Both the position numbers and the translations under genes were made by a program. Source: Nitrososphaerota archaeon (GTDB lineage: Archaea; Thermoproteota; Nitrososphaeria; Nitrososphaerales; Nitrosopumilaceae). From it: a stretch of 39,907 nucleotides of DNA. The DNA lies in the NCBI GenBank assembly GCA_016126025.1, contig JAEFDA010000048.1, forward strand, positions 1-39,907. Direction: 5' to 3'. This document shows positions 1 to 7,049 of the stretch, one piece after another; positions within the stretch are counted from its first letter, which is position 1; every line of letters begins with the position of its first letter. Under the pieces are notes generated by a model. That model was not told the DNA's origin, searched no databases, and worked only from the letters and a program-made list of their open reading frames with translations.

Positions 1-49
1 AGGATGGTTCGCGCACGGCTTCCCATCCGTCAAGATCGATCGGGCTACT

Positions 50-406
50 TCAAAAAGCAAAACGGTTACTCCTATTAGGATAATCGGCATTATACGTGAG
101 TGGTAGAATCAATCCGACAACTAATCCTAACGCGCAGAACAGCAACAGATATTTTGATATTGATCCGAATATATCGTTGGGCACGCAGTCCCGACAGTGT
201 GAGAGAAGTAGTTGCACTCGGGCCAAAAGAGATGCCACTGCAATCCCAACCATAATCGAGACGACTGCCCACACTTCAAACTCATAGTACAATGTGGCGA
301 TTGAAAGCGTGACTACAAACACTACGAAACCCGCACTCGCGCATGTGAGCGATCCGCACATGCCGCCTATTACTCGCGCCACTCTCTCTTTGTCTTGGTC
401 ATTCAT
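50..406 (-). CDS. Small three-helix membrane protein, unknown function
   Basis: The product is about 118 residues. It starts hydrophilic (MNDQDKERVARV) and then has three hydrophobic stretches: GFVVFVVTLSIATLYY, VWAVVSIMVGIAVASLL and KYLLLFCALGLVVGLILPL. It should be an integral membrane protein. A short cysteine pair lies between helices two and three (SHCRDC). I recognise no family. The ATG at 406 is preceded by GGTGA about 10 nt upstream; a GTG at 415 is an alternative. The 50-600 interval looks more AT-rich than the neighbouring genes, which fits acquired DNA, but I have not measured this. Confidence 0.5.
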   Translation of the reverse strand: MNDQDKERVARVIGGMCGSLTCASAGFVVFVVTLSIATLYYEFEVWAVVSIMVGIAVASLLARVQLLLSHCRDCVPNDIFGSISKYLLLFCALGLVVGLILPLTYNADYPNRSNRFAF

Positions 407-418
407 ACTGACCACTAT

Positions 419-604
419 TCACCGCGCCTGGCGCCAGTCCGTTCGTACTCCAAGATTTTGTAAGACCTCATCTTGCCAGATATAACTCCTATCCGAAACA
501 CTCATACTCCAAATCGTGGGCTTATCGGCCAAAACCGGCCCCTGATCAGCCAAAATGCTGCCCGGCTTGACATCCAGAGGAAATGCAAACCCGGACAAGA
601 CCAC
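419..604 (-). CDS. Possible small ORF upstream of the membrane protein
   Basis: A 61-residue open frame with a GTG start ends 12 nt before the downstream membrane-protein ATG. Its composition is protein-like (hydrophobic start, then charged and aromatic residues), but I recognise no motif and see no clear ribosome binding site. It could be a real small gene in one transcript with its neighbour, or chance. The rest of 416-710 shows nothing I can name. Confidence 0.2.
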   Translation of the reverse strand: MVLSGFAFPLDVKPGSILADQGPVLADKPTIWSMSVSDRSYIWQDEVLQNLGVRTDWRQAR

Positions 605-710
605 CTTAGGATGGGCCTCGAACGGCGAGAATGCGCTTGTTGGACAACCCCGGGTCCGCCCCAGAACAATTAGGCGGTTTGTATGTCAACTGCCCCGGCC
701 GCCATAAACG

Positions 711-1175
711 TCAGAACTTGTATTTGCTTAGCTGCGCGTACTCGGGATACCTTGCGTATATTTCACGCAGAAGCGCGTCTAGATCCTTGCCATTGATGTC
801 GCTTTTGATCTCTTCCAGCCGCCTGAGTATGGCCTCGAACTGGTGTTCGCGATACGCGGGCTCGGTCAGCAGCCGATCTACCAGCATCTTTCCCTTCTCG
901 GTAATCCTGTACCGGTACATGTACTTGCCAGAGGGGCCCTTCGTTGGCTCTTCTTCGAGCAGATCATGCTCAATTAGGCGGTTAACGTCCAGCTGCAGTG
1001 CTTTGGAGTACGGTCCGTAGTCATACGGAACGAAGTTAAAGTCCGTTCTGGCATTTGTGCCGGCTTGCTTGGCCTGCAGCAGGAAGATCATCTTCTGAAA
1101 CCGGGTCCTGCCCATGATGGGCGAGCAGCTGTTTGCGAACGCCAGCAGCAGGGGGCAGACCGTCCTAATCTTCAA
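711..1175 (-). CDS. YwgA-like winged-helix protein
   Basis: The 154-residue product contains GRTRFQKMIFLLQ, then FNFVPYDYGPYSKALQLDV and later KYMYRYRITEKGKMLVDRLL. This pattern is typical of YwgA-type and related winged-helix proteins found in bacteria and archaea, whose biochemical role is not established. The start is TTG, chosen because GGAG sits 4 nt upstream on the minus strand and because it gives a normal N-terminus (LLLAFANS). The gene overlaps the last codons of the TrmB-type regulator by 11 nt, so the two are almost certainly co-transcribed. They diverge from the ubiquitin-like operon that begins near 1996. Confidence 0.7.
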   Translation of the reverse strand: MKIRTVCPLLLAFANSCSPIMGRTRFQKMIFLLQAKQAGTNARTDFNFVPYDYGPYSKALQLDVNRLIEHDLLEEEPTKGPSGKYMYRYRITEKGKMLVDRLLTEPAYREHQFEAILRRLEEIKSDINGKDLDALLREIYARYPEYAQLSKYKF

Positions 1176-1920
1176 TGCTCTCCATCTCTAGCTTGCCGCC
1201 ATGTTCGAAGTCGGAGTCAAACTGTTCAACCTTGCCGCGCACGAACGCGCCATCTCTTATCACCACGCCGCAGTCAGGCAGGCTAAACCTGAGAAGGACA
1301 GCCGTCCCGTCAACCAGATAGTACGGTGGCGATACGCCGTTGCTGGTGCGCACATCCGCGCCGTTGTTACCCAGATCTTCCAAGATGTCCTTAAAGGCCG
1401 GCGTGCTCAGCACTTGCAAGGCCTTTCCCTCCCTGAGAAGCTTGTTGAACATCTTGTGCTCGGACGAGCCAATCCAGTTCAGGTCAGGATCAGTGACCTT
1501 TAGCGACGAATTGCAGTTCGCTACCAGCGAGTGCAGCTGTACCATCACCCCGCTTATGCCCTGTACCACCCAGCAGGTCGTTTCCCGTACCATCTGTTCG
1601 TACCGCTTCTCATACGCCTCTTCTGCGCCTTGCTGCAGAGCCTTCTCCTTCAGATCCCCGACCTCGCCCAGCAGCCGGTCTAGCACGTATCGTGGATTCT
1701 GGGCATCATATTTTGTTGGCCTACCGTCCAACTTGATAACGGCCCCCTTCAACGCAGATAGTTCGTCCAGGACGGAGTATATTTTTCCTTGGGCCACGCC
1801 TGCGTGGATCACCAGATCTGCGGGCTTCATGGCGCCCCTCTCCACCAGCGTACAATACACCGATGCCTGTCCTTCGGTCCATTTAAGCAATTTTAGTACA
1901 TCTTTGAGTTGTTCTAACAT
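1165..1920 (-). CDS. TrmB-family transcriptional regulator
   Basis: The 251-residue product begins with a winged HTH of the TrmB type: MLEQLKDVLKLLKWTEGQ, then VYCTLVERGAMKPADLVIHA, VAQGKIYSVLDEL, and the wing GRPTKYDAQNP. A coiled stretch (GEVGDLKEKALQQGAEEAYE) leads into a C-terminal domain with ISGVMVQLHSLV and PPYYLVDGTAVLLRF, probably ligand- or dimer-sensing. TrmB proteins bind short inverted repeats in promoters. This gene faces away from the ubiquitin-like operon with a 75-nt spacer, so it is a natural candidate to regulate both directions. That regulatory link is inferred from layout only. Confidence 0.85.
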   Translation of the reverse strand: MLEQLKDVLKLLKWTEGQASVYCTLVERGAMKPADLVIHAGVAQGKIYSVLDELSALKGAVIKLDGRPTKYDAQNPRYVLDRLLGEVGDLKEKALQQGAEEAYEKRYEQMVRETTCWVVQGISGVMVQLHSLVANCNSSLKVTDPDLNWIGSSEHKMFNKLLREGKALQVLSTPAFKDILEDLGNNGADVRTSNGVSPPYYLVDGTAVLLRFSLPDCGVVIRDGAFVRGKVEQFDSDFEHGGKLEMESIED

Positions 1921-1995
1921 TCTACCACTACCAGTTGGTCTAACCTCTTCACTTTTGAGTTTATTACATGAGACCTATTAACCCTTTGGTATATC
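1921..1995. promoter_or_regulatory. Divergent promoter between the TrmB gene and the ubiquitin-like operon
   Basis: This 75-nt spacer holds an AT box TTTATTA (1960-1966) that reads as TAATAAA on the minus strand. A second box, TATTAA (1976-1981), lies 29 nt before the ATG at 2005. A short palindrome ACCA-GT-TGGT (1930-1939) could be an operator, but it is only 10 bp and so weak evidence. The geometry fits leaderless transcription of the ubiquitin-like gene and an 18-nt leader for the regulator. Confidence 0.45.
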
Positions 1996-2307
1996 ATGAG
2001 GGCAATGGGTAACACAAGCACAAACGGAGACACGATTGCGGTCAGCTTCATGTATGAGAACACTGGCAAGCAAGCCAAGTTTCCGGCGCAAAAGGATGCC
2101 AAGTTCGATGACGTCGTAAACGAAGCGTACAAGGAACTGGGCGAGCAGAGGAAGCCTAGCGACAACTTCCTCTGCATGAACGGCGCCCCGCTCGACGGAG
2201 ATCTGGACAAGGCCCTGCAGTACGTCGTTGACAACGTATGCAAGGAGGCCAGTTTTCGTATAAAAGGCAAGAGCGGGGGCGCCCTTTTTTATTTTGATGA
2301 GCCATGA
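1996..2307 (+). CDS. Ubiquitin-like modifier (BilA-like) of a four-gene conjugation cassette
   Basis: The 103-residue beta-grasp-like protein has a first strand TIAVSFMYENTG, a helix FDDVVNEAYKELG, then NFLCMNGAPLDGD and a final strand EASFRIKGKSGG. This order (strand-hairpin, helix, turn with LDG, last strand ending in Gly-Gly) is that of ubiquitin-like proteins of prokaryotic E1/E2/JAMM operons. Gly94-Gly95 is followed by an eight-residue tail, ALFYFDEP, which would have to be removed if the diglycine is the conjugation site. The next genes encode an E2, a JAMM peptidase and an E1, which is the main support for the call. The start is ATG 1996 or, as promoter geometry suggests, ATG 2005. The stop overlaps the E2 start (ATGA). 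Confidence 0.75.
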   Translation: MRAMGNTSTNGDTIAVSFMYENTGKQAKFPAQKDAKFDDVVNEAYKELGEQRKPSDNFLCMNGAPLDGDLDKALQYVVDNVCKEASFRIKGKSGGALFYFDEP

Positions 2308-2828
2308 ACGCGCTATGCAGAACCAGCCCGGAACTGGCCAGTGCCCAATTCAAGGAGGACTTGGAACTCATCCCCAGAGGCTATGCGGAGCGGTACGGCT
2401 GGAACCTTAAGCCAGACTTTGATAAACTGAGCCTCTATGTGGACATGTGGTCGGTTGACGAGCGGTACGTCCGACTGGACGACTTTTACGTCGCCATGGA
2501 CATGTCCTATTATAGGACTTGGCCGCCCGGGGTGACCTTTGTCAATCCGGAGACTAGGGCTTTCGAGCCCGACACCGACATGCGCTGGCTACCGTCGATA
2601 AAATCAAAACCGCCGGGGACCGATATTGCCTACCACCCAGCCTATACTCTGAACACCGGCGAAACCAAACAGATGATCTGCAACTCAATGTGCCTGGAAT
2701 ACTACCAGTCGAACCACAGCCCTGCGCCAGAGGAAAAATGGGATCCAGGCAGGCACAAGCTGTTCGCTACCCTGAACTTGATCCAGACGATGCTGACCGA
2801 GCCTTACTACGGAGGCCGCGCGGGTTGA
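2304..2828 (+). CDS. E2-like ubiquitin-conjugating enzyme (BilB-like)
   Basis: The 174-residue product has the E2 (UBC-fold) signature order. A strand region YVRLDDFYVAMDMSYY is followed by WPPGVTFVNPETRAF, then HP at 111-112 (the HPN position). Two candidate catalytic cysteines follow: Cys126 and Cys130 in QMICNSMCLEYY. Next come a Trp at 146 in EKWDP and an amphipathic helix FATLNLIQTMLTEPYYGG, as in canonical E2s where ICL is followed by W-x-P and a LL-rich helix. Cys130 aligns best with the canonical cysteine by spacing to Trp146, but I cannot prove which is used. It would accept the modifier from the E1 encoded two genes downstream. It overlaps its neighbours on both sides (ATGA and TTGA), so translation is coupled. 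Confidence 0.75.
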   Translation: MNALCRTSPELASAQFKEDLELIPRGYAERYGWNLKPDFDKLSLYVDMWSVDERYVRLDDFYVAMDMSYYRTWPPGVTFVNPETRAFEPDTDMRWLPSIKSKPPGTDIAYHPAYTLNTGETKQMICNSMCLEYYQSNHSPAPEEKWDPGRHKLFATLNLIQTMLTEPYYGGRAG

Positions 2829-3355
2829 GGAAATTGCGCCCCATCCGGCAGAGCAAAAGCGGCAGGGTCCTGCTGGTGCCAAAACACGTCGTACGGCAGT
2901 CGTACGAGGCATTCGGCGACTACTGCCGGCAGAGGCTGGAGTCGGTCGTCTACTGGTATGGGCTGGAGACGCCCGGATCAAGCACGGACGTCGCTGTGGC
3001 GGTTGCCATCCCGGACGCGCAGTGCCACCCCACATGGTACGAGGTATCGGCAGAGCAGGCATCCGCGATGAGAACGACCATGGCCACGGCCTCCTTGGTC
3101 TGCCTTGCGCAGTTCCATACCCACCCTTGGAAAAACACTAGGCATTCGCTATACGACGACCGAAACTCGATAAGCATCAGGAACGGCTTTCTGTCGCTGG
3201 TCGCGCCCAATTACGGGTGCAGACAGGATCTAGGGTTGGAGGAAGTGTCCGTACATGAGGCGTGGGATGTGCGCTGGTACCTGCTGGCAAAACCGGCCGG
3301 GCAGCGGAGGATCCGCATTGTCGACGATGCCGTAGACCTGCGAGGTGTTAGATGA
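2825..3355 (+). CDS. JAMM/MPN metallopeptidase (BilC-like deubiquitinase)
   Basis: The product is 176 residues from a TTG start that overlaps the E2 stop (TTGA). GGAGG at 2811-2815, 9 nt upstream, supports this start. It carries the full JAMM zinc motif: Glu39 in RQRLESVVYWYG, then His98-x-His100, seven residues, Ser108 and Asp111 in QFHTHPWKNTRHSLYD. JAMM enzymes such as RPN11, AMSH and bacterial BilC-type peptidases cut isopeptide or C-terminal bonds of ubiquitin-like proteins. Here it could mature the modifier by trimming the tail after Gly-Gly and remove it from targets. The TGA stop is directly followed, in the same frame, by the TTG of the E1 gene. Confidence 0.85.
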   Translation: MRKLRPIRQSKSGRVLLVPKHVVRQSYEAFGDYCRQRLESVVYWYGLETPGSSTDVAVAVAIPDAQCHPTWYEVSAEQASAMRTTMATASLVCLAQFHTHPWKNTRHSLYDDRNSISIRNGFLSLVAPNYGCRQDLGLEEVSVHEAWDVRWYLLAKPAGQRRIRIVDDAVDLRGVR

Positions 3356-4912
3356 TTGGAGAGGCATCTGGCGGGAGATGTTGGCGACAAATTCTCCGGA
3401 CATGCTCCAGGAAAATCAAATATCGGGATCACCATATCCGAAGCGTTTGCGGCACGCAGGGACGGACAACTGCTGCTTTGGATGATGTCCAACCTGATTT
3501 GCAGACTCAAGGGGGTGGTGTCCGAGTTAGAAATCCGCGTTCCGCCCTCCGTGCAAACGTCGGCGCCGCGATACATGCCGTTTGGATCTACCTCGCCGAA
3601 CTTAAGAACGGCCCTATCTGATGCGCTAGGGCACTGCGCGCGTGATTGCAGCGTGGAATGTACCGGTGGCGATGATCTGCGACCCTGCCTTGACGCGGTG
3701 GTTGTTCTCGGCCAGGATACAGCGACCAGTGCAAAAGCTCGATTCATGAAGAGTGCCGCGTGTAGCGGCTGGCTGGCGTACGTGGGAGACAGGGAGGATC
3801 TCTGCGATCTGAATCTGCCGGACACCGGAAACCCGTTTGGCGCGTTTGCGGCGGCGTGCATCGCTGTCGGAGAGGTCTACAAGTCCGTGTGCGGAATGAG
3901 GCCGGACAAGGGCGACATGATAGACAGCATGTGTTTTTCGGCCTATGATCTCGGGCGCTACTTGAAGCCGTGGGGGAATCTGGAAAACCCGCCCGTGTAC
4001 GGCCCCGTCGATCTCGGCAACCTGCATGTTTGTGGCGCCGGGGCCGTAGCACATGCGTTCTGCCAGGCCCTCCTTCCGATGGATGGTCTTGACGGAAATC
4101 TGTTTTTCATAGATCAAAGCACGGATCCGAATAACTCCGACGAGAAAATCGAGACCACCAACTTGGCCAGATACATCATGGCCTCCAACCAGGATGAAGG
4201 CAGAGACAAGGCAAGGTTGCTTGCCGACAGGATGTCCGCAAACGGTATTCAAACCGGTTTTTCAGACGACGGCTTCGAGGCGTACGTCAACCGCGCCAAC
4301 AACGTGAAACTCCCCCATGTCGTATCATGTGTGGATAACAACGGTGCGCGCCATGCAATCCAGGACCGGATTCCCAAGATGATACACGGCGGAAGCACGT
4401 CGGATTTGAGATCCCAGGTTTCCGTTTATGATCTGGGATGCGATGACTGCCAATGCTTAAAGTGCTATAACCCCAAGAAAGACGCGGCAAGCGATGCGGA
4501 GGTTTACGAACGGTTGAAAAACATGCCGATGGAACAGCGGAGGGCCCTTGCCGTTGACAGGGGTATGGAACCAGAAGTGCTGGAACAGCACTTGCAAGAT
4601 CTCGTATGCGGAACACTAGGCAACGAGTCCATCCAAAAGTTTGCCGAGATCGACGATGCGCCGGAGTTTTCAGTAAATTTTGTGTCTGCACTAACCGGCG
4701 TGCTCTTGGCGGGCGAGGTGGTAAAGAGCAAAAGCAGTCGACTCAGACCCGCGCTGGACGGCAGACGGAGAGTCGATGCATCCTATGCTTTCTTTACCAA
4801 TAGGTGCTATTTGGCGCCTGTAAAGCCAAAGCCGGCCTGCTGGTGCAGTACCGGAAAGTCAACTCCCAGAGACGTTTACAAGCAAATTTGGCCCGCCTAT
4901 AGCGTCGACTAA
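3356..4912 (+). CDS. E1-like ubiquitin-activating enzyme, ThiF/UBA fold (BilD-like)
   Basis: The 518-residue enzyme should adenylate the modifier C-terminus and pass it to the E2. Residues about 22-200 form a probable inactive N-terminal adenylation-like domain (AVVVLGQD, SGWLAYVGD, NPFGAFAAACIAVGEVYK). The active domain begins with the nucleotide loop VCGAGAV at 225-231, then FFIDQ (Asp253), ETTNLAR (Glu266, Asn269, Arg272), Lys285 and SCVDNNGAR. A cysteine cluster CDDCQCLKC (362-370) may bind zinc or hold the catalytic cysteine. The C-terminus has CWCSTGK. The TTG start lies 8 nt after GAGGTG (3342-3347), a strong ribosome binding site, and abuts the JAMM stop. An out-of-frame ATG at 3352 gives no E1 protein. 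Confidence 0.85.
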   Translation: MERHLAGDVGDKFSGHAPGKSNIGITISEAFAARRDGQLLLWMMSNLICRLKGVVSELEIRVPPSVQTSAPRYMPFGSTSPNLRTALSDALGHCARDCSVECTGGDDLRPCLDAVVVLGQDTATSAKARFMKSAACSGWLAYVGDREDLCDLNLPDTGNPFGAFAAACIAVGEVYKSVCGMRPDKGDMIDSMCFSAYDLGRYLKPWGNLENPPVYGPVDLGNLHVCGAGAVAHAFCQALLPMDGLDGNLFFIDQSTDPNNSDEKIETTNLARYIMASNQDEGRDKARLLADRMSANGIQTGFSDDGFEAYVNRANNVKLPHVVSCVDNNGARHAIQDRIPKMIHGGSTSDLRSQVSVYDLGCDDCQCLKCYNPKKDAASDAEVYERLKNMPMEQRRALAVDRGMEPEVLEQHLQDLVCGTLGNESIQKFAEIDDAPEFSVNFVSALTGVLLAGEVVKSKSSRLRPALDGRRRVDASYAFFTNRCYLAPVKPKPACWCSTGKSTPRDVYKQIWPAYSVD

Positions 4913-4956
4913 AAGTTCGTACAGACTGAAGCCCCCAAATCGAAACCAATAGACAT

Positions 4957-4984
4957 TATGCGTAATTAGACAATATGCGTAATT
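4957..4984. repeat. Two 11-bp direct repeats after the E1 gene
   Basis: TATGCGTAATT occurs at 4957-4967 and 4974-4984, a period of 17 bp; the shorter CGTAATT recurs at 5004-5010. The AT-rich repeats lie in the 173-nt spacer after the E1 stop. They could be a protein-binding site, the edge of the cassette, or chance. No gene is visible in 4913-5085. Confidence 0.5.
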
Positions 4985-5085
4985 GGCCACTTTCCTGACA
5001 AGCCGTAATTCAACCACCAGCAAGCAATTTCGTACATGCCCAACCAGAAGCTTTAGATCTGGGTACATTACGCCCCATCCCAGAC

Positions 5086-5487
5086 ATGCCCGAAACCAAG
5101 GAGCAGGCCATAGCTAGGCTGCAGCGCGAAAATGATCTACTGAAGGCCCTGCTAAGCGCCGCTACCAGACGCCAAGAGGCGGCGTACCGCGTGTACGGGC
5201 CCGAGCAGGATGCCCATATATCCCGACTCACCGTTCTGGATGACATCATCGGAAACCCACGCAGGCTGCACGCCGTCACGCTCTGCACCGCCGAGCAGTT
5301 CGACTACATCCTGCACAGGTATACCGCCTAGATAAAGGAACACGGAGACACGACGCTCTTCTGGGATGATGACGTCCGGGCGTTGGACCCGAGCAACCGC
5401 TTCAGGCTGTCCATTCGGCACTCCCTCCTGCTGTCTCTGATGCACAAGAAGAGAGGGTGCCGGGCAGCGTCCGGTCAGGTATTCTGA
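5086..5487 (+). pseudogene. Transposase-like N-terminal fragment with an internal stop
   Basis: The frame opens at ATG 5086 and encodes a coiled start (KEQAIARLQRENDLLKALL) followed by AVTLCTAEQFDYILHRYTA. It then meets TAG at 5329-5331. The same frame continues for 51 codons with IKEHGDTTLFWDDDVRALD, RFRLSIRHSLLLSLMHKKRG and ends at TGA 5485-5487. The second part resembles the N-terminal helix-turn-helix region of IS5/Harbinger-type transposases, where LLLSLMHKKRG precedes the DNA-binding helix. No catalytic domain follows. I read it as a decayed insertion-sequence gene; the family call is tentative. Confidence 0.4.
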
Positions 5488-5630
5488 GCCTGAGGCCTGC
5501 ACGCCGCAGTGTCCTGCGGACGGCAAGCTCTGGCCCAGTGTCCTTGGATCTTGAATATCATCCTGATACACGTCTCTGGCAAAATCCTACCGGCCGCCTC
5601 TTGTAGGCGGGGCCACGCGGTATTGGCTTG

Positions 5631-6131
5631 TCAGCCCGTGGATTCTCGGCTCGCGACCAGAACGTCATCAAATCCTTCTTCATTGCTAGGCCTCTCCATC
5701 TTGGCCATCTGCCCGGTGACCGCATCCTCGGGTACCATGTCTTTCCCGGTGAGCCTCGAGTTCCGGTGTCGCGCCGCCTTGGTGTTGCTGGGGAGCGCCG
5801 CCCTGATGGTGGCGCCGTGATTGCGGGCCAGCAGAGCGTACGGCTGGTGTATCTCTCTGGTCAGGTTCGTGTCGTCGACCACCACGCTTCTGCTGGCCTT
5901 GAGCGCGTCGTCCGCTAGAACGCATTCGAACTCCTTGTTGCGGCTGCTGAGCTTGGCCAGATTCAGGGGTCTCTCCTAGCTGGACCTGTCTATCAGACTG
6001 CGCCTTTCGGCTGGCCGCGATGTGTCATCCCAGTGGCTGTCCATGGACACATGTACGTGACCGGGGAACGCGCCGCGGACATGGGTGGTCTTGCCGCTGC
6101 CCGCTATGCCGACTATCACGACTATCCCCAC
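5631..6131 (-). pseudogene. P-loop polynucleotide-kinase-like gene broken by one amber codon
   Basis: From a likely GTG start the frame reads GIVVIVGIAGSGKTTHVRG (Walker A) and HVHVSMDSHWDD, then a TAG at 5976-5978. It resumes in the same frame with ERPLNLAKLSSRN, SVVVDDTNLTREIHQPYALL (Walker-B-like VVVDDTNLT), ARNHGATIRAALPSNT, AARHRNSRL, VPEDAVTGQMAKMERP and EEGFDDVLV. This is the layout of small ATP-dependent kinases of the polynucleotide kinase / AAA_33 type, including the typical ending M-x-P-x-x-EEGFDDV. The only defect I see is the single in-frame TAG, so inactivation is recent, or the codon is read through. It is transcribed toward the transposase remnant. Confidence 0.6.
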
Positions 6132-6211
6132 GGGCGGCCTTGGCCGATGGTCCGGAAAAGCGTTGCTGGCCAACAACAAGCGTTGGGAGGTGTTCGGACA
6201 GCGGCAGCCGC

Positions 6212-6239
6212 GCTTGCCACCCCGGGCAAGCCATTTTTT
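6212..6239 (+). terminator. Hairpin followed by a T run
   Basis: GCTTGCC (6212-6218) pairs perfectly with GGCAAGC (6225-6231) around a 6-nt loop, and six T residues follow at 6234-6239. It has terminator-like form on the plus strand, but no intact plus-strand gene ends just before it. It may be a leftover or a structural element between the broken kinase and the NYN gene. Confidence 0.3.
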
Positions 6240-6305
6240 GGCAACGGCAGCCGCGCCCTGCCCACCCGTGAAAATAATATACGGCGCAGCAGCCGTTGCA
6301 ACACC

Positions 6306-7049
6306 ATGCCAAAACCGCGCCGGTTGGCCGTCCTGATAGACATGGACCTGCTGGAGCCGAGGCTGCTTGGGCGTATACTGGCAAAAGCCGCCGACTATGG
6401 CGCCATAGGCATCCGGCGCGCCTACGGCAACTGCACAACGCTGTCCGACTGGGGGGCCTGCCTGCAATACCGCGGTATCAAAACCGCGCGCAACTATGGC
6501 AGCGGCACCAACGCTGCCGACATCACCCTGATCATCGACGCCGTGGACATGCTCCGTGCCGGGAAAGCCGACGGATTCTGCATAGTGGCCAGCGACCACC
6601 ACTACACCGGCCTGATCAAGTGGCTCCGAGACGGGAAGGTGCCCGTGGCCGGAATCGGCAGGCGGGCCGCGCCGCGGGACCTCCGGGAGGCGTACAGGGG
6701 CCGTTTCACTGCCGTAGAGGACCTGACTAGCGAGGCCAAAGTACCCGACGGCCCCTGTTGGGAAGCCGAGCGCGGCCTGATAGACAGAATCAAGGCCGCC
6801 ATCAACTGCTCGCGCAAGCCGCGGGAAAAATACGTTCGGCTGTCGCTGGTTCGCGACAGTCTCGGCGACTTTGAGGCCCGGGCCTACTGCTACAGGGATC
6901 TGGTGTCGCTTCTCAAGTGGTATGATCAGGAATTCAAGGTGAAGGACGGCCGGGACATAGGTAGGCCGGCGGGCGACTACGTGAGAATATGGCCGTCCTC
7001 CGGGCAGGCTGCCGTCGTTTCCACGCCGTGTTCGCCATGGCAGTCTTGA
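6306..7049 (+). CDS. NYN-domain (PIN-like) protein with C-terminal LOTUS/OST-HTH-like domain
   Basis: The 247-residue product starts RLAVLIDMDLLEPRLLG, with acidic residues Asp12 and Asp14. It continues with AIGIRRAYGNC, TNAADITLIIDAVDML (Asp72, Asp79) and FCIVASDHHYTGLIKWLRD (Asp97), then VPVAGIGRRAAPRDL. This is the NYN/DUF88 (LabA-type) fold, related to PIN nucleases that cut RNA. Residues about 155-229 (LIDRIKAAI, YVRLSLVRDSLGDFEARAY, LVSLLKWYDQEFKVKD) resemble a LOTUS/OST-HTH RNA-binding domain, a common partner of NYN. The ATG at 6306 is favoured because TAATATAC ends about 24 nt upstream, giving a leaderless mRNA; the frame stays open upstream but lacks protein character. The role is probably RNA processing or defence. 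Confidence 0.75.
   Translation: MPKPRRLAVLIDMDLLEPRLLGRILAKAADYGAIGIRRAYGNCTTLSDWGACLQYRGIKTARNYGSGTNAADITLIIDAVDMLRAGKADGFCIVASDHHYTGLIKWLRDGKVPVAGIGRRAAPRDLREAYRGRFTAVEDLTSEAKVPDGPCWEAERGLIDRIKAAINCSRKPREKYVRLSLVRDSLGDFEARAYCYRDLVSLLKWYDQEFKVKDGRDIGRPAGDYVRIWPSSGQAAVVSTPCSPWQS

Noticed and set aside
3352..3621. ATG at 3352 as the start of the fourth operon gene
   Set aside because: It opens a different frame of 89 codons with no E1 features; the TTG at 3356 with a well-spaced GAGGTG gives the full E1 protein.
6033..6305. In-frame upstream extension of the NYN gene
   Set aside because: The extension is rich in Pro, Gly and Ala without family features, overlaps the kinase pseudogene, and the TATA box sits right for the ATG at 6306.
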